Assembly: GCA_965153455.1 (NCBI GenBank)
Contig: OZ234500.1
Location: forward strand, 14,693,579-14,757,578
Direction of reading: 5' to 3'
From: Sphagnum compactum
Lineage: Eukaryota; Bryophyta; Sphagnopsida; Sphagnales
DNA: 64,000 nucleotides
How positions within the stretch are numbered: the first letter of the stretch is position 1; every line of letters starts with the position of its first letter. The position numbers were made by a program, and so were the translations under genes. The notes under the pieces are model-generated. The model saw only the letters and a program-made list of their open reading frames with translations. It ran no database searches and was not told the DNA's origin. Below are positions 1 to 13,500 of the stretch, piece by piece.

Positions 1-3000
1 TGAAATTTTGCACTCTTGCAAATTTAAGAAAAGGGTTAATGTTCTCAAATTTTTGACTTTTTTATTCCCAGATTTTGAGATTAAAAAATGGAAATAGTGA
101 CATATTCTTCATTATGTTACTAGAAGGATGTCTGAATTGTTACAGATGAGTGTCATATATCATCACTCTATGTGATCTTGTGACTAGTGATTTTTGGCTT
201 TGATTCTAAAAATCTTCTTTTAATGAAAAAAGGATGGAATGTTCATCGCATTTTGAGAAAAATACAAATTGCTACATTTCTATAAAAGGTTGTAGTTGAT
301 AACCAACATTATAGAAGGGTTTTTTGTTTTGGGACCTCGTTGTCTATAGCTAGTTAAATGTGGCTAAATCTTCTTATGAATGATCACCAGCTTCAGACAC
401 ATGACAAAATTGGGAAAGAAAAAACATGCTCAATCTTTCAACCTAAAAATTTGATTTTAATAACCTATGCAAAAAGAATTTCAATGGAAAAATGACACAA
501 AATTCAATAGAATTATTTTTAAAAATCTATATTGTCAGATCCCTATATTAGGTTCCAGTAGGTAGCCAACAATATAAAATGATGTGTAAATATCTTTTTA
601 CTTACACATCTCGCTTATAGCCAATTTCTGCTAAATATTTGAATGGCTGATTGGCTGTCACTTTGGCTACTGTAGTACCGTGGCAAGTTCAAACATTTCA
701 GTGTTGAATAGTTATTCTATTTTGAGGCTTCTATGTTGAATATAGAATATTCTAGAACATATTTTATTTTCCACTACAATTTTTTTTCTTTGAATTTAGT
801 TTTTTGAAAATTTCAATATTTTTGAAAGGATTGTAATTAGTGTCAAAATTGCCGAGTACCCTGTCATGTTTTTGGGGCGAATTTTGGTCACTTGGTGACC
901 AGAAAATGGTACTGCAACTTTTACAAAGTATTGTTGTAGGAAAAAATGGCCTACAGTCCGCAGATTTTGAGGAAAACAATCTGAAATCTTAAGATTTAGG
1001 CACTGGGTTCCAGCATGTTGCAAACATATAGCAAGAGAAATTTTTTAAACTAGTCCTCTTGTGGATGATCACCATGTCACCTATCTCACAAAATTGAATG
1101 AAACAAAGTTTGTTTTAGGCTACAAGCTCGATGCAGAACACTATCAAAGCCGACCAAGTCACACATATGAAAACAAAACCCAAATTGTTGTGTGCTCTAA
1201 AATTTCAAGACATGAAAGATCTGACTTCAGAGCCACACCTCGAGGATAACCCACTAGAACTTTTGTCTATTATTATGAAACTAATAATCTGACCCGGTTA
1301 AAGAAACCCTGCAGCAAGGTACTAGGGTATGATCACTGGAAATGACTTTGGTGACAAAAAAAAGAGAGTTAGTGCAACTTCTGCGAAGGATTCTTTTTGG
1401 AAAAGATGGCCCAAAAGTCACCAGATCTGGATGCAAAAGAAATGTGAAATCACCAGATTTAGACCAGAGTTTGTGCCCCTGCCATTAGCTCAGACCAAAA
1501 ATGATGACAAATAGTTTTGAAAATAAAAGTTTCATGCAGTCAATGAGAAGGCACTCAATGGAATCAGTTTTTTTCTGTTTGGCAGAGGGGACGGGGAGGT
1601 TATTTTTGTTTTTGCCCTTGTTCCCAAATGTGTTCTCATCCTGTTCCCATGGGGATCCCCAAGTTCCAAAGTTGTTCCCCAAGACTTTCCCAATAGCACC
1701 TCAGCTTTATCCCATATGGTTTGCCCAAAGTCCAACTCTCATGTATACAAATTGAAAAAGGTGGGCCATAGGAGAGCATATTTATTTCTATTTTGCTACT
1801 TGGGGTCCAAAGAGGTGCTTCTATTGGGGGAGGAGTGCCCAATGTTTAAAAATGTGGTGATGGGCCAATCAATGTGCCTCCTTTCAATTAAAAAAAGAAA
1901 AAAAAAGTGCGGGTGCACCCATGAACTGATTAATATGAATCATACCCACCCACAACAACAAAACGGAGGCCCCTTCACTCCATGACTTGACTTCTCATTG
2001 GTTGCATGGAAATTCTATTCCTAAAATTGGCTGCCACTATTTTTGGCGATGACTATCTAATAACCCTTCCTAAGAACACCTTACGATAGGTTCCATCCAG
2101 CATGTCCTCAAGGAGGATTCTGAACTAGTTTTTACTTTCCTCTGTGATCTGTAGCTATATTTGGCTGAGTCCTCTTGTCAGTGATCATGAGATCCTCTAG
2201 CTCACAAAATTGTTGGAAGAAAAAAGCAAAGTCCATGAGGAAGGGGCAAGAACCCTGTCTGTAAATAACTACTACACATTGAGCAGTTAGTTCACTCAAG
2301 ATACTTACGGCGACTTTACACGAGGGTCTAAAGTCCAGGCACCATTGAATTCAAGCAATCGTATTGGTTGAAAGCTTTAAATTGGTCCTAAGGCCTTTAA
2401 ACGAGCGTCCAAGTCCAAAATGAAAACTAAGAAAACCGATTCAGACCAGCAAATCCAGCAATCCCATTGGCCTGAAGAATTGTGCAACTCTATTCTGCTG
2501 AACATTGCAAATAATGGTCCCCTTCAACCATTTCCACTGGTCCTCTTAAAGTCTCACAAACCTACCAAACCCTATTACACATTGAACTCCGAAATCACTC
2601 CAGATAACTAAGAAAAATAATTCAAACCTCCAAATCAAGCAATTTCTTTGGCCATAACAATTTTTCTTCACACCTACACACAAGCCTATTCAATGGCCAA
2701 TATAACCTTTTGTCTGTATACAGACAATACAGACAAGGTTAAAAACCCTGCTAAGTGCCAAGGTACTAGTAAGGGTTATCTTAAAATCAGGCCAAAAAAA
2801 AAAAAAACCACTGAAAATATGCCCTTTTGCAGGCTTAAGTAGGTACCATAGTACCTTGGCAGCTTAGGCACTAATTATAATATTTTCAAATGTTGAAATT
2901 TCCAACAATTTCCCCCCCCCCCCAACCCCCCAAACCCAATTTTTTTGTGAAGGAAATCAAAGAGAATCTTGGGAGAATCTTTGGAGAATATTGAATTAAA

Positions 3001-3300
3001 TATTCTATTTTGGACCAAAATTAATTAATTATTCCACAGACATTTGTTGAAGCTGCCCTTGTAGTAAGGCAAATAACTAATAACTTTGATAATTGATTTA
3101 CCCATTTATAGGGCCCTATTGCTTGTTCGTTTGTTTGTTTGTTGGTTTCCTGCAGACGTAGTCCTTCCTCAAGCGTGCAAGCAGCAAGCAGTGCTGTCTT
3201 GGTGGTGGCAGCACCAGCAGCTGAGGACGGCAGCCTGCAAGCAGCCACTGGAGCTGCTGATTTTGTTTTAAAAAAAAACCCACAAAACCAAAAACAAAAG
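1..3300. repeat. AT-rich intergenic DNA with dispersed repeats, no gene
   Basis: No convincing coding frame is visible; the short open frames overlap on both strands and match no motif I know. Pieces of the A-tailed dispersed family recur at about 300-430, 540-700, 1,000-1,110 and 2,090-2,225, recognised by a core reading roughly 'tggctaaatcttcttg' then 'ggatgatcaccac' then 'cacaaaattgaaa'. A different element, also found near 60.5-61.0 kb, occupies about 1,660-2,090. A run of C residues lies at about 2,912-2,930. Boundaries are approximate because the copies are diverged. Confidence 0.6.
1660..2090 (+). mobile_element. Copy of a dispersed element with an inverted terminal segment
   Basis: The part from about 1,660 to 1,850 is clearly similar, in the same orientation, to about 60,800-60,990; both contain 'cccaagttcca' and 'agcacctca' followed by 'tttatccc'. 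The right end, about 1,985-2,090, is instead the reverse complement of about 60,525-60,625; both share 'aatagaatttccatgcaacc' when read on one strand. That arrangement is expected if the family carries terminal inverted repeats of about 100 bp, with this copy keeping the right terminus and the other the left. It codes for nothing recognisable. Class is inferred, probably a non-autonomous DNA transposon. Confidence 0.5.
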
Positions 3301-4082
3301 TCAACAAAGAGTGAGTGCAAAATGGGATTGTTTGTTTTGGGTTGTAGTAAACGTCTCCAGTTGGAAGAAGAAAATGCAAAGGATTTGGTCAAAAGCTCAG
3401 AAGCTCTGGAGAGTAGTAGTAGTAGTAGTAGAGATTTATGGCCCTGTGTAGATTAGGTACCTAGTTTTCCCAAAAAACAAATTCATCAAAACTACACTAG
3501 AGGAGTTGCACACAAGCTCTTTCTTCTTCATATTATTATCCCATCACCCATTGTGAAGAGTTTTGGAGTTTGGTTGCTCTTGCTGCTGCAGCTGCTGTTG
3601 TTGTTGACCCATTGTGGGTTTTGAGCTTTTCTTCAGAAACTGGAAAATAGTACACTTACTTTTGTACACTTTTTTAGCTGTTTATGTAATGTTGGGTTCT
3701 TAGTTTTTTGAGCTGTGGCTATTGTGGGTTTGTGAAGAAGAAGAAGAAAGAAGAAGAAGTCCAAGAAGAGGAGGAGATGGATATGTGCAGATTTGCTCAA
3801 TGACCAGTTGCAGAGAGAGTTGTGTCATGACTGGTAGTTTTAAGAAGCTCCATATAAAGATATGTATATATATTTTGTATGTTGAACTTGCAAGCTTTTT
3901 GTGTTTGAAGACCCATGGAGTTTCTGAGAACTAGACTGGGTTTTTCCTACACTGATCTCCAGCTTGACTAGCATATTTTTGTTTTTGGTTCCTTTGGGCA
4001 CCGGTGTGCTGTGATGAGCTGCTGCTTCTGAGCTGAGCTCTCGAAGCAGAACCAACTGCAGAAGCTCTAGACACACAGTAGT
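3300..4082 (+). promoter_or_regulatory. 5' leader / promoter region of the NPH3-like gene
   Basis: The stretch upstream of the NPH3-like start codon is less AT-rich than the DNA before it. It holds an (AGT)n microsatellite at about 3,412-3,431 and a purine (GAA)n tract at about 3,735-3,765. Several short upstream reading frames lie in it, one at 3,722-3,934, so if the leader begins this far up it would contain uORFs. No TATA box could be assigned with confidence and the transcription start is unknown. Confidence 0.4.
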
Positions 4083-7000
4083 ATGGATGTCAAAGGGCGG
4101 AACAGTGAGTTCAACAACAAGGAAGCTGATGAGGACGAGGATAATATCGGGGGCTATGAGGAAGAATTTTTGGAGTATCCGTGTGGGGAGAGAGAGGAGG
4201 AGGAGGATGCAGTTGTGATGGTTATGAATCCTTCCTACTATTCTGATCATGACTACAGCTATGAAGCTGGTAGTGCACCCAAGAAGAAGCCTGGAACAAC
4301 TGGACCCTTAATGAACTCCTCCATTGGACCTGCACTCAGGCGCAACATTCAAGCTTGGTAGGCACATTTGTTTCCACTTTGAAGCATGACTCATGAATTT
4401 CTTCTATGGTTAGGTTTCATGCACTTGAGCAAAGAAATTTCACCTTCTCAGCTCAGTTTTCAATATTGAAGCATAAACCCTTGTGTTAGAAAGTTTTGAG
4501 TTTCTTCGGTACAGAACTGACTGTTTCTTCTTGAGCTGATATTCTTCTCACATTGGTGGCTGGCAGGTGTGAAGCCACTGGTTTACCGACATCCATCATC
4601 ATACACTTCAAGCACCGGAGCTTCCATCTCCACAAGGTAAGAGAGACATATCATATCAAAGTGATTCTTTTGTTCGAAAGAAAATGTCAGTTAGATGTCT
4701 GTCTGAAAACAAAATCTCCACAAAACAACTCTGCTCTTCAATCCTTTTTTTGTGGTGTGCTCTTCACTACCATCCGTTGCCCACTGTCGACACAAAGTTT
4801 CTTTTGGAAGGCACTTCTTCTGGGGACACTGCATGAAAGATGGGGGGACCTTGCATTTTTTCTTTTGAGTTTGGCTGCAGTTTCCCCTGGTTTCCCGAAG
4901 TGGGTATTTCAAGAAACTGCTGGTCGATTGCAAGGAAGTGAAGCTCCCGAGTGATTGTCCTGGGGGAGCTGACATTTTTGAGCTGATTGCAAACTTCTGC
5001 TATGGCTCCACCATTCTCATGGAGCCGTCAAATGTGGCTGCCCTCCGATGTGCTGCAGAGTATTTGCAAATGTCTGAAGATTATGGCCGGGCAAACCTGT
5101 GTGAAAGAAGCGATCTTTACATTAGCCAGGTACAAATCATCTCCAAGCTCTGCACTTCACCTGCCATCTTGCCGATTTTATTTCTTTGTCCACCAACAGC
5201 AGAAGATCTGGTAGTTCAAGGTTTTGTGTTTGGATTTAGGAGCCTCATTTCTGAAGAAATTCTGTTGCAAGAAAATTGTGCAGGTTGCTCTGCAGGGCTG
5301 GGAAGATACTCTAACTGTTCTTCATCATTGCGAGAGCCTATCTCCTCATGCAGAGCAGCTTCACATAGTGAGCAGATGCATTGACTCCCTAGCTTTCTTA
5401 GCATGTACAGAGCTTCTTGACCCTGTTGAAAGAGGAAACAGGCCTGAAGGCAGGTCTGTTGATGGTCGGTTTTGGAACGACTTCAGTGCGAGCACAAGGG
5501 ACTCATCCTCGTCTTGCCATGACTGGTGGATACCAGACCTAATTCGACTGCCACACCATCTTTTCTTCCGATCCATTGTTGCTATCAGAAGGCAAGGAAT
5601 GCAAGAAAAGTATGTAGGGCAAGTGCTTGTGAAATTTGCAGATAGATGGATTTTTGGGACTGAGGTTGACACTGCCATCCCGCACATCTCCAAAGGGGAT
5701 TCCAGACCCATAGTTCCTGAGTTTCGAGCCAAACCCAATCAACGAATGCTCGTAGAATCTGTGGTGAAGCTGTTGCCGATGGAAAGTTTTGTTGTGCCCA
5801 CAAGCTTCCTCTTTGCTCTCTTGCGCTGCACCCTTGCTTGCAGCTGCAGTGATGACTGCAGGTATGACGCCTGACAACCTGCTTGGTTTAGGTTTAGCTG
5901 TGCTTGAAGAATTTCTGATCACCTGATATGAGTTTGTCTTGATGAAGTTCTGGACTTTGTCTGAGTTCAGGCTTGAAATCCAAAGCCTAAGCTTCGACGA
6001 TCAGAAGAGCTTCACGGTCTTAACTTGGATCTCAAGCTTGAATGCAGAATGCAGCTCGAGACATGGATTGCATTGCAACTTGAACAAGCTAACCTAAATG
6101 ACCTCCTCCTCCCAAGCAAAGCAGAAAGGGATAGTTCTTATGTCTTGACATCAGAGGTTGAAGCCATGGAAAGGATCATCAAGTTGTTTGTATCAAGACA
6201 CAGAGGGTTCAGCGAACCTTTAAGCATTTCAGGTGCAATGTGTGGCGACCCAGTTCCCGAATTCACTCACAGCTTCCATGCTATATCAACTGTCGGGAAA
6301 CTCTGGGATGAGTATTTGGCAGAGATAGCATATGATTTAAGCTTGACGCCTCTGCGTTTTGCTGATCTTGTTGAAAAGATTCCAAGCTATGCACGCTTAA
6401 CTCATGACCGCATGTACAAAGCCATCCATACTTATCTTGAGGTAATAAACTTCATGGTTTGGTTTTGGAAGTGAACTGGAGTTTTGAGGATTTTGTAAAA
6501 ATGACCCAATCCACAACATTGAATAATCTAAATGTATGTTTTCCTTGCAGGGCCACCCGAAGGCATCACAGGAGGAACGATTGATCGTATGCAGGGCACT
6601 CAACTGCCAAAAACTTACACTTGATGTGTGTACACACGCTGTTCAAAATGAGCTAATGCCACTGCGGATGATAGTGCAAGCCATGTTCATGCAGCAGCTG
6701 CAAACTCGTACTGCTCTAAATTCACATTCAAGGTCTGCAGGGCAATCTCAGCAACTTGATATGCTCCCACAGCTTCAAACCCTAGCTACCCCAATTGCAC
6801 ACCAACACATTCACCGTCGTTGCACCTCATACCAATCGCATGACTCCTTTGAATCTACAGAGTCATTTAGGGACAGACCTTTTGATGAAGACAGGATGCC
6901 ACTGGGATATATTGTCAAACGAGATTCTGCATATTATGAGGCTGCGAGTCTGAAGGCGGATTATCAGGCAACTGAGACTAGATTACAAATATTAGAAGCA

Positions 7001-7549
7001 GAACTTAGTCGAATGCGTAAACTACTAGCTGAAACAACAGCAGATGAAAGCTCAAACCAAAACCAGGGAAGTTCTCTGAGCAGTACAACAAAGGTGCAGG
7101 CTTACATGGCAGGGCGTGAGGAGCGGCAACCATCCCGGGGAGCAACAGGAAGTAAAAGGCACATGGTTAACCCCTTGCCTACGGTACCTGAGGGAAGGAG
7201 CAGTAGAGCAGCATCAAGTGGATGCATGAACCAGCTGAAGAAAGTGAACCGGACTAGTGGTCTACTTGCAAGAGCATTACAGAAGCTAGGTTTTCAAAAT
7301 TTTGGATTCTCACAGAAAGGAAGAAGTGCTAGTGGTGGTGGTGATTCAAAACCTAGCACCACTACATTTCCTGTGGAGGAACGGGAGTGCGGGACAGCAC
7401 CTGTTGCAGTTCCATGGTGGCCTGTTAAGGACACAGGGAGGAGTGTTGGGGGTTATCAACTTGAAAACGGCACATCAAGAACAGATAGAATATCAGCACC
7501 ATCAACAGGGGTTCGGTACCACCACTCAAGGCACATTTCCATAGGCTGA
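4083..7549 (+). CDS. NPH3/RPT2-like (NRL) BTB-NPH3 domain protein, six exons
   Basis: A plant-specific BTB-NPH3 protein; this family supplies substrate adaptors of CUL3 ubiquitin ligases and signalling partners of phototropins or auxin transport at the plasma membrane. Exons read by hand: 4083-4357, 4567-4636, 4881-5129, about 5257-5861, 6048-6441, 6551-7549, giving about 863 aa. An acidic N-terminus (1-85) precedes the BTB fold (about 92-198; 'GLPTSIIIHFKHRSFHLHK', 'FPLVSRSGYFKKLL', 'FCYG', 'AAEYLQMSE'). The NPH3 domain follows ('WWIPDLIRL', 'LLPMESFVVPTSFLFALLR', 'QLEQANLNDLLLPS', 'HPKASQEER', 'CQKLTLDVCTHAVQNELMPLR'). A coiled coil lies at about 660-695. Splices at 4357/4567, 5861/6048 and 6441/6551 keep frame and restore family motifs. 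The start of exon 4 is uncertain: in-frame acceptors at 5257, 5272 and 5284 differ by up to 9 residues. The family call is secure; the subclade is not assigned. Confidence 0.93.
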
Positions 7550-8350
7550 AAGAATAAACCCCTGTGGTGTCCAGGGAAGAAAGACTGTCAAAGCAATGGT
7601 GTGAACTGCATCCTCAGATCAATTTTTTGGGTTACAAGGTTTTAGTGCACAGGAGCAACTTTTAGTGCTGTCTGTGGTACCTTAGCTGTTGCAGAGACTG
7701 AAGGTTTTGCAAGTTGAACGGCTGGAAGTCTATGGTACATGTTGGATGCGCTGCAGAGGTTTTGGGTTAGGCTGTAATTTTAAGAGCTATGCAGTGATTG
7801 GTTTGCAAGTGAGGTGGGGACTGCAGCATGACTTCAATGAAATGGGGTTCATTCCTGAAAGTTTGCATACAACTTGGGCATCAGTAACATCAGTATATTG
7901 AGATAAATTGCATGTGTAGACTACAGTTAGACTACAAGTAGGTATGCAAATGTTTAGAGGGCAAGCAGTTGATCATAATCAACTTTAAATTCAGCAAGAT
8001 AAATCCTTCAAGATCAAAGACACCCAAAAAGGGTTGACTTGAGCAAGTGAACAAACGACATGGATATAAGATCTAAAGTCATCAGCATGGTCAAGACACA
8101 TCTGCAGGTGCAAAACAGTTGGGACCAGACTTTAAGAACCTCAACTATATGCAATGGGGTAAAAACTGAGTACCTGGATCATTATGACTGTTGGAGTGTA
8201 ATGAAAGGGGTTTGCATATCTGCATTTGCACTTCATTGGGGATCCTGAACCTTGAACCATTAATGGTGCCTTCATGTATTTAAGGAATTGGTCATATGTA
8301 GCTCAGTAAACACAATGCAAATTGTACAAAATAAAGTTGATTCTGATGTC
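7550..8350 (+). terminator. 3' UTR of NPH3-like gene with candidate poly(A) signal
   Basis: After the stop codon the sequence stays moderately GC-balanced for about 800 bases with no further coding frame of note. A canonical AATAAA hexamer sits at 8330-8335 and is the best candidate cleavage signal on the plus strand; another close to the stop (about 7,552) seems too near. Inferred from motif and position only. Confidence 0.4.
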
Positions 8351-10503
8351 TGACAGATTCTGATCTATCAGCAATTTAGACCTGAAACAATTGTTGTGAA
8401 AATTTGAAATGACTAACAAAAAGCTCCTCTGGAAACACATTGATTCCTCCTATTTGCAACTTGCTTCACATATAATTGTTTACATTACATTGTTCTGCCA
8501 ATTTACTTGAAATTCACTGATGTAAAACATAAGATGTTGGCTTGATTTTTTGATGAATCCAATTCTCAATTTGGTTTTAAGATCACTGATGTTGGAAAAC
8601 AAGAGCAAGCCAAAAGCTTGGATACAAGAAGAGAGAATGATACATATGACATGGTTTTAAAGATCTGTGTAACTTAACCTGCTTAAAAAAACTGATCCTG
8701 ATTTTAGTTTGACCACCAAATGAGCTCCAAAGTAAACTTTTGTGGTCAATTTCAGTTAGACCATTATGATATGGTCAGACAAGATCAGTACAATGGAAAG
8801 CTCAGAATGATGAATCATGTTGTTGGCATTGGACAAAATCAAAACCGCAAAGCACAGGGCATGCACTGTATAAACATATCCATTTGAAAGCCTCTGTGTT
8901 GAGTTCTAAAGTGTATTGCCAGGCAGTTAAATGGAAAATCCAAAGAGGCACTTACAGCAATAGCTGATGTTATTTGTACTATTGATTGTTACAGCTACAG
9001 CTTCTTCACATACTGCCTAAACCATGCAACACCTCATATGGGTCAGTGAGTTTTGTTCCTTTCAGATTGTGCAGATCAATGTCCTCTCCCCACGCAGCCT
9101 TCAGTCTAGATTCATTTATGCAGCTGGCACCAGAATTCCCCTCATTAAGTTACTCCTATGGTTTTGGCATAAACCCATGGTGAACAGAATTGTGCTGATT
9201 CCACTACGGGAACTGCTACATAATACACTACAAAGTTAGGAACAACATATCAGTCAGGATCACAGTCTGATATATCATTGCAGATTCTTAAACAGCACAA
9301 GAATTGAAAAACATCTTTCCAATTTCTTGAAACAACTTTGCCACATTCCTTTGCTTGTCAGGTGTGCATATGCCATGAATGTATGTTACAGACATCCATA
9401 AACTGTGTTCATTCATTGCCACTACACAATTCAAATACATGTTTAGTTTGCCACTGTATTCAGAAAGCCAGGATGGCATTGCAACTCACCAGGAACTCAT
9501 CTCAGGAGAATCCAAGTGGATAGTGACCACCAATCTCCAACTCAGAACTCACGTTGGTAATTCTGAGCTCCAATCACGCCCAACAGCAAATTTCCACCAA
9601 AACCATTAAACACTGATGCTAACCAATCACTGCAAATATTCATTTAAGTAAAGCAGATTCACCTTACTAGTGCATATTCTAACTGCCCTGCAGATGCAAT
9701 AGGAAACAGGCTTCCTGACCAGACTAACTTCCACAGGATGCACACAGCGTGGTGAAGGTCTGTACAGACAGGAGGTTTTTCTTCTCCAAATTCAGGCACA
9801 GAGGAAGGCCATGTACTTGGTTAAAAATGTCAAAGAGCAGGGCTTGAATGGCTTAAACACATGCATGTCTCAAAATGAAGTGCATTGATGGGTAAGTACT
9901 TATAGGGTAAGGCTCCCCATAGAGGGAGTGTAGGGAGTTACAACCATAATACCCAAAATGGGGAGCCTTACCCACCTTACCCTAAGTAAATATATGTTGA
10001 AACTAGAGAAAACAGTAAAAGCTAGCTGTCAAGGGGCCTTATAGAGCATAATTCCCCCCATGGACAGCTCTCACAATGAGCAAAAATTACTGGCACAACA
10101 GAGGCAAACCCACAGCAAGTTTTTCTGTGGTCTGTTACTGATCAAGTCTATGGAAATGAATCCAAGTGGTTTGAACCTTATTCCACTTAAGTCCATTAAA
10201 GTCCACCATATCTTAATTCCAAATGTCCATGAAAAACTACTCTGGAAATACTAGAGGTATCCTTTCCACTTGTCCAACTCAAGCAGTCACATTTCTGACT
10301 GGAAGATCATGCCACATCAATGTATATACAAAAGAATTTGGGACCTGGAAAAAGACTTCTAAATGAACACATGGTAATCGGAACAGCAACTGGGTTCTAA
10401 CATTGCAACATCAAAGCTCACAATGTTCCTCCAGGCTGGCTCAAACAATCGCCCCTATATTGACTTACCCCTTTAAAAGTAAATAGACTAAATGAGAAAA
10501 TGA
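8351..10503. other. Intergenic region between convergent NPH3-like and OTU genes
   Basis: This stretch lies between the inferred 3' end of the plus-strand NPH3-like gene and the stop codon of the minus-strand OTU gene, and part of it must be the OTU 3' UTR. Short open frames (for example 8,986-9,239 and 9,288-9,609) show no family motif and overlap on both strands. A strong foldback lies at 9,905-9,973. No clear minus-strand AATAAA could be assigned. Confidence 0.5.
9905..9973. repeat. Perfect 16-bp inverted repeat (hairpin)
   Basis: 'gggtaaggctccccat' at 9905-9920 is the exact reverse complement of 9958-9973, with a 37-base loop. Further weak pairing may extend outward, where GTAAGT- and CTTAC-type runs lie on both sides. 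It could be a foldback transposon, a structured part of the OTU 3' UTR, or a small-RNA precursor. Confidence 0.75.
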
Positions 10504-13500
10504 CTAGAAGTATTTGCCTAGCCAATGCCATTTCTTCCCATATCGATGTGCCGGACGCTGAAGAAAATCATCTGAGTCAAATAAACAGAAATACAACCAT
10601 TAGAGAGTTACCTGTCTCCACTTTAGCCTTTGCTATTCACCCCCATATTCAGCAAAGTACTTGGCACATATGCACCACATAGGTATATGGCCCCAAAAAA
10701 TCTCCCAAAAGAATCTCTGGCCAATAGAATGGGTTCCTAAACCCACCCTTCAAGCAAATTGCCTTCACCTCCATTGACTATAGGGAGTGGTGTCTAGAGC
10801 CATTGTGAAATCCAGCTTCCCTAGGGTGTCTCTGACATATTGCAATTACATAGATCCCCACCAAATAAGACAATGCAGTAGAACACAAAACACAATAACG
10901 AATGAGTAGCAGTGTTACTTACTGCCTATGGGGTAGATTGAGTTGTAGTGGACCTCTGCCCAGAAGCTGAGGTACATCTCTGCAGATATATTTACAATGC
11001 CACAGATGCCATCAATTATGTGAGTCCAACATCTACAGAGTCTCAAGAACAAATGACAACACATAGCCCATCACTTTTATGTAGCACATGGTTGTTCCTT
11101 GGCTACAGCTGTCTGCAACAAATCGATTTCTGTTCCTGCTAGGAAGTGTGAAAGATCATTCTACAGATTCAATTTCAATTATAGTTTTGCCTTACAATTG
11201 GATTTCCCATGAGCTAACAATGACAGAATCTGTGATCCATCAATCACAAGGAAGTTTTCACTAAGTTTACTGATGGTCAAAGGCACAAGTACAAACCTCG
11301 TGTGGATTTCTGCTCATCGGGAGTGATTTCAATGAAGCATGTGTCTTTGAAGGATGTGATCAATGAAATCTTTACACCATACTGCACAAAAAATACCCTT
11401 CAGCTTGAGAAGTCTACTTTTCTGTAAATCAGCACTCCACTACACCTACTCAAATATTGTCCCTCCTGATACATTTCCATGGTGCATGATCAGATATTCA
11501 AGAATATGTCTTGATCAACATCCCAACTCTCCAGCATTAGGACTTACAGTTGACAAGTGAGTTCCCTGCCTTCTAAGCATATTGACTGTGATCAAACCTC
11601 TCAAAACCAATGATAATCACAAGAAGGAAACAGAGGAGGTCAAACTACACATAAGGATCTCACAGTGGTTTTTCATGGTGCTAAACAACAAGTGATCAGA
11701 AGTGAAGTATGAGGATGACTGCCATCTCGTAAACAGATCAAGGGGACAGAGCATACTAATAATAACTGACAGACCAGAGGGAAGCCAGTTGAAAGAAATT
11801 TGCAGAAGGTTCCCATAGAGTGAGTTGGAGATTACATGGTCTGCAGCAGCTTGCAGTGTTACATGGTCACCCCATTCACCATCCCTACAGCCCCACCCCC
11901 TTCAGTTGCTCTATCTGTTGCTGTGATCATTGTCCAACTGTTAATGTCGAATGGAGAACATCAACAGAAATCTACAAAACTGGGACATTGGGGACAGCAT
12001 ACTTGGCCATATTCTTCACATAGTCTGTATACTTCATTGGTACATAGTTTGAATATGCATCTGGAGCTGCCTTTAACTGGCCCATCAACCACACAAGCAG
12101 TAAGCACATGCTTAGATGAGTCCCTTATCAGAACTGTTGGATTAGAAGAGATCTCAGGTGGTGACTTATGTGGCAAATGTGCCCTAAGCATTTATGCATC
12201 TAGCAACCTTCAACCTCAGCCCCAGAACAGTGAGCTTCATTACCTCACAAATATCTAAAGGGCAAGGAACAATACTCCTCTATAGAAGCTTCGATCATCC
12301 ACTCAAGCAGAGTAAAAATGTAGCCCATGACTTTATGTTTTCTTTGGTACAAAGTACTTCATTAAAATAGTTATATCTATTCATATAACAGTACCAAGGC
12401 CATAAAGAAGAACAAGGGTTCAAAAAAGGAAGTAACCTGGGTCACCACTGACTTCCTAACAAACTTGTGATGCTCAGGACTGCGATAAAGCTGGTCTGAC
12501 AATGCCCGAAACTGCCACCAGCCCAATGTTCACACTCCTACAGGTTAGATGCCCCTGGACCAGATGTACCACTGTACAGGTGAATGCAGATGCCACTAGT
12601 GGTACCATTGGACCCCAAATTTCCTAATCTGTACATGGTAGAAAACTTAACAATGTAGAACCCATTCTTCAGCTTAGAGAGCAAGAATAAAATAGCAGAA
12701 ATCTTCCAAAACCTGCAAACTACCAAGAAAGACAAAGGGACAGCCTCTATAGAAAACTTGCAAAAAGTTATGTCTGCAGAAAACGGCAGACATAAATGCT
12801 GCATGGTAAGAAACTAATCCACTCCTTGGACTATGATGCGTTGGTGATCAACCCCCATAGCCATGAAGTACATTGCCAAATTTGCATTTCTTTCCTTTGT
12901 AGGATTGAAGTGACAGACCAACCCTAAATGTCACTAACCTTAGCAACTCCAGATCAAATCCAACAATCCTAAGATATTGAAGAGAGCTGACCTGGCAATT
13001 CCCATCACCTTTGATTTTCTGCTCAGTCAGCCCATAAAGACCCAACCTAACATAGAACAAACCCAGCACATAAATTTCACTTCTAAAATTAGCTCACAGT
13101 ATCACCTGGAAGAAAAGAATTTGAACTGACATCTACATATTAGAGAAAAATCCATATGACACTTTGGAGGTTACATCAGTTCTGGTGAAACTAAAACAGT
13201 GGGTGTAAGTATACAATAATCTGCTCAAAAATTTCAGTAAAATAGTTCTACAAAAACTCTGCATCCTCAGTCTATGCCACATTATCAAAACCAAAACCAT
13301 GACAAGGATGAGTGCAGTCATAACCTTGTAAATATCACTCACAGAGTATCAAACCATCACATTTTCCACATGCAGCAATTGATGGTGCAAACCATCAACT
13401 CAATAAAGTCAGAGAAGGGGAAGATGGCACTTCTCACCTATCCAGAAGACGTTGGTGGTCTGCTGAAGCATCATCATAAGTTGGAATTGAACCATTTATT

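Noticed and set aside
3021-3456. Overlapping open frames on both strands upstream of the NPH3-like gene
   Set aside because: Composition-driven, mutually overlapping, no domain; better explained as promoter or leader DNA with simple repeats.
11976-12076. OTU exon 6 extended to a donor at 11975, adding 'AVPNVPVL'
   Set aside because: The alternative donor at 12002 gives the standard family sequence with correct phase, so the extension is not needed.
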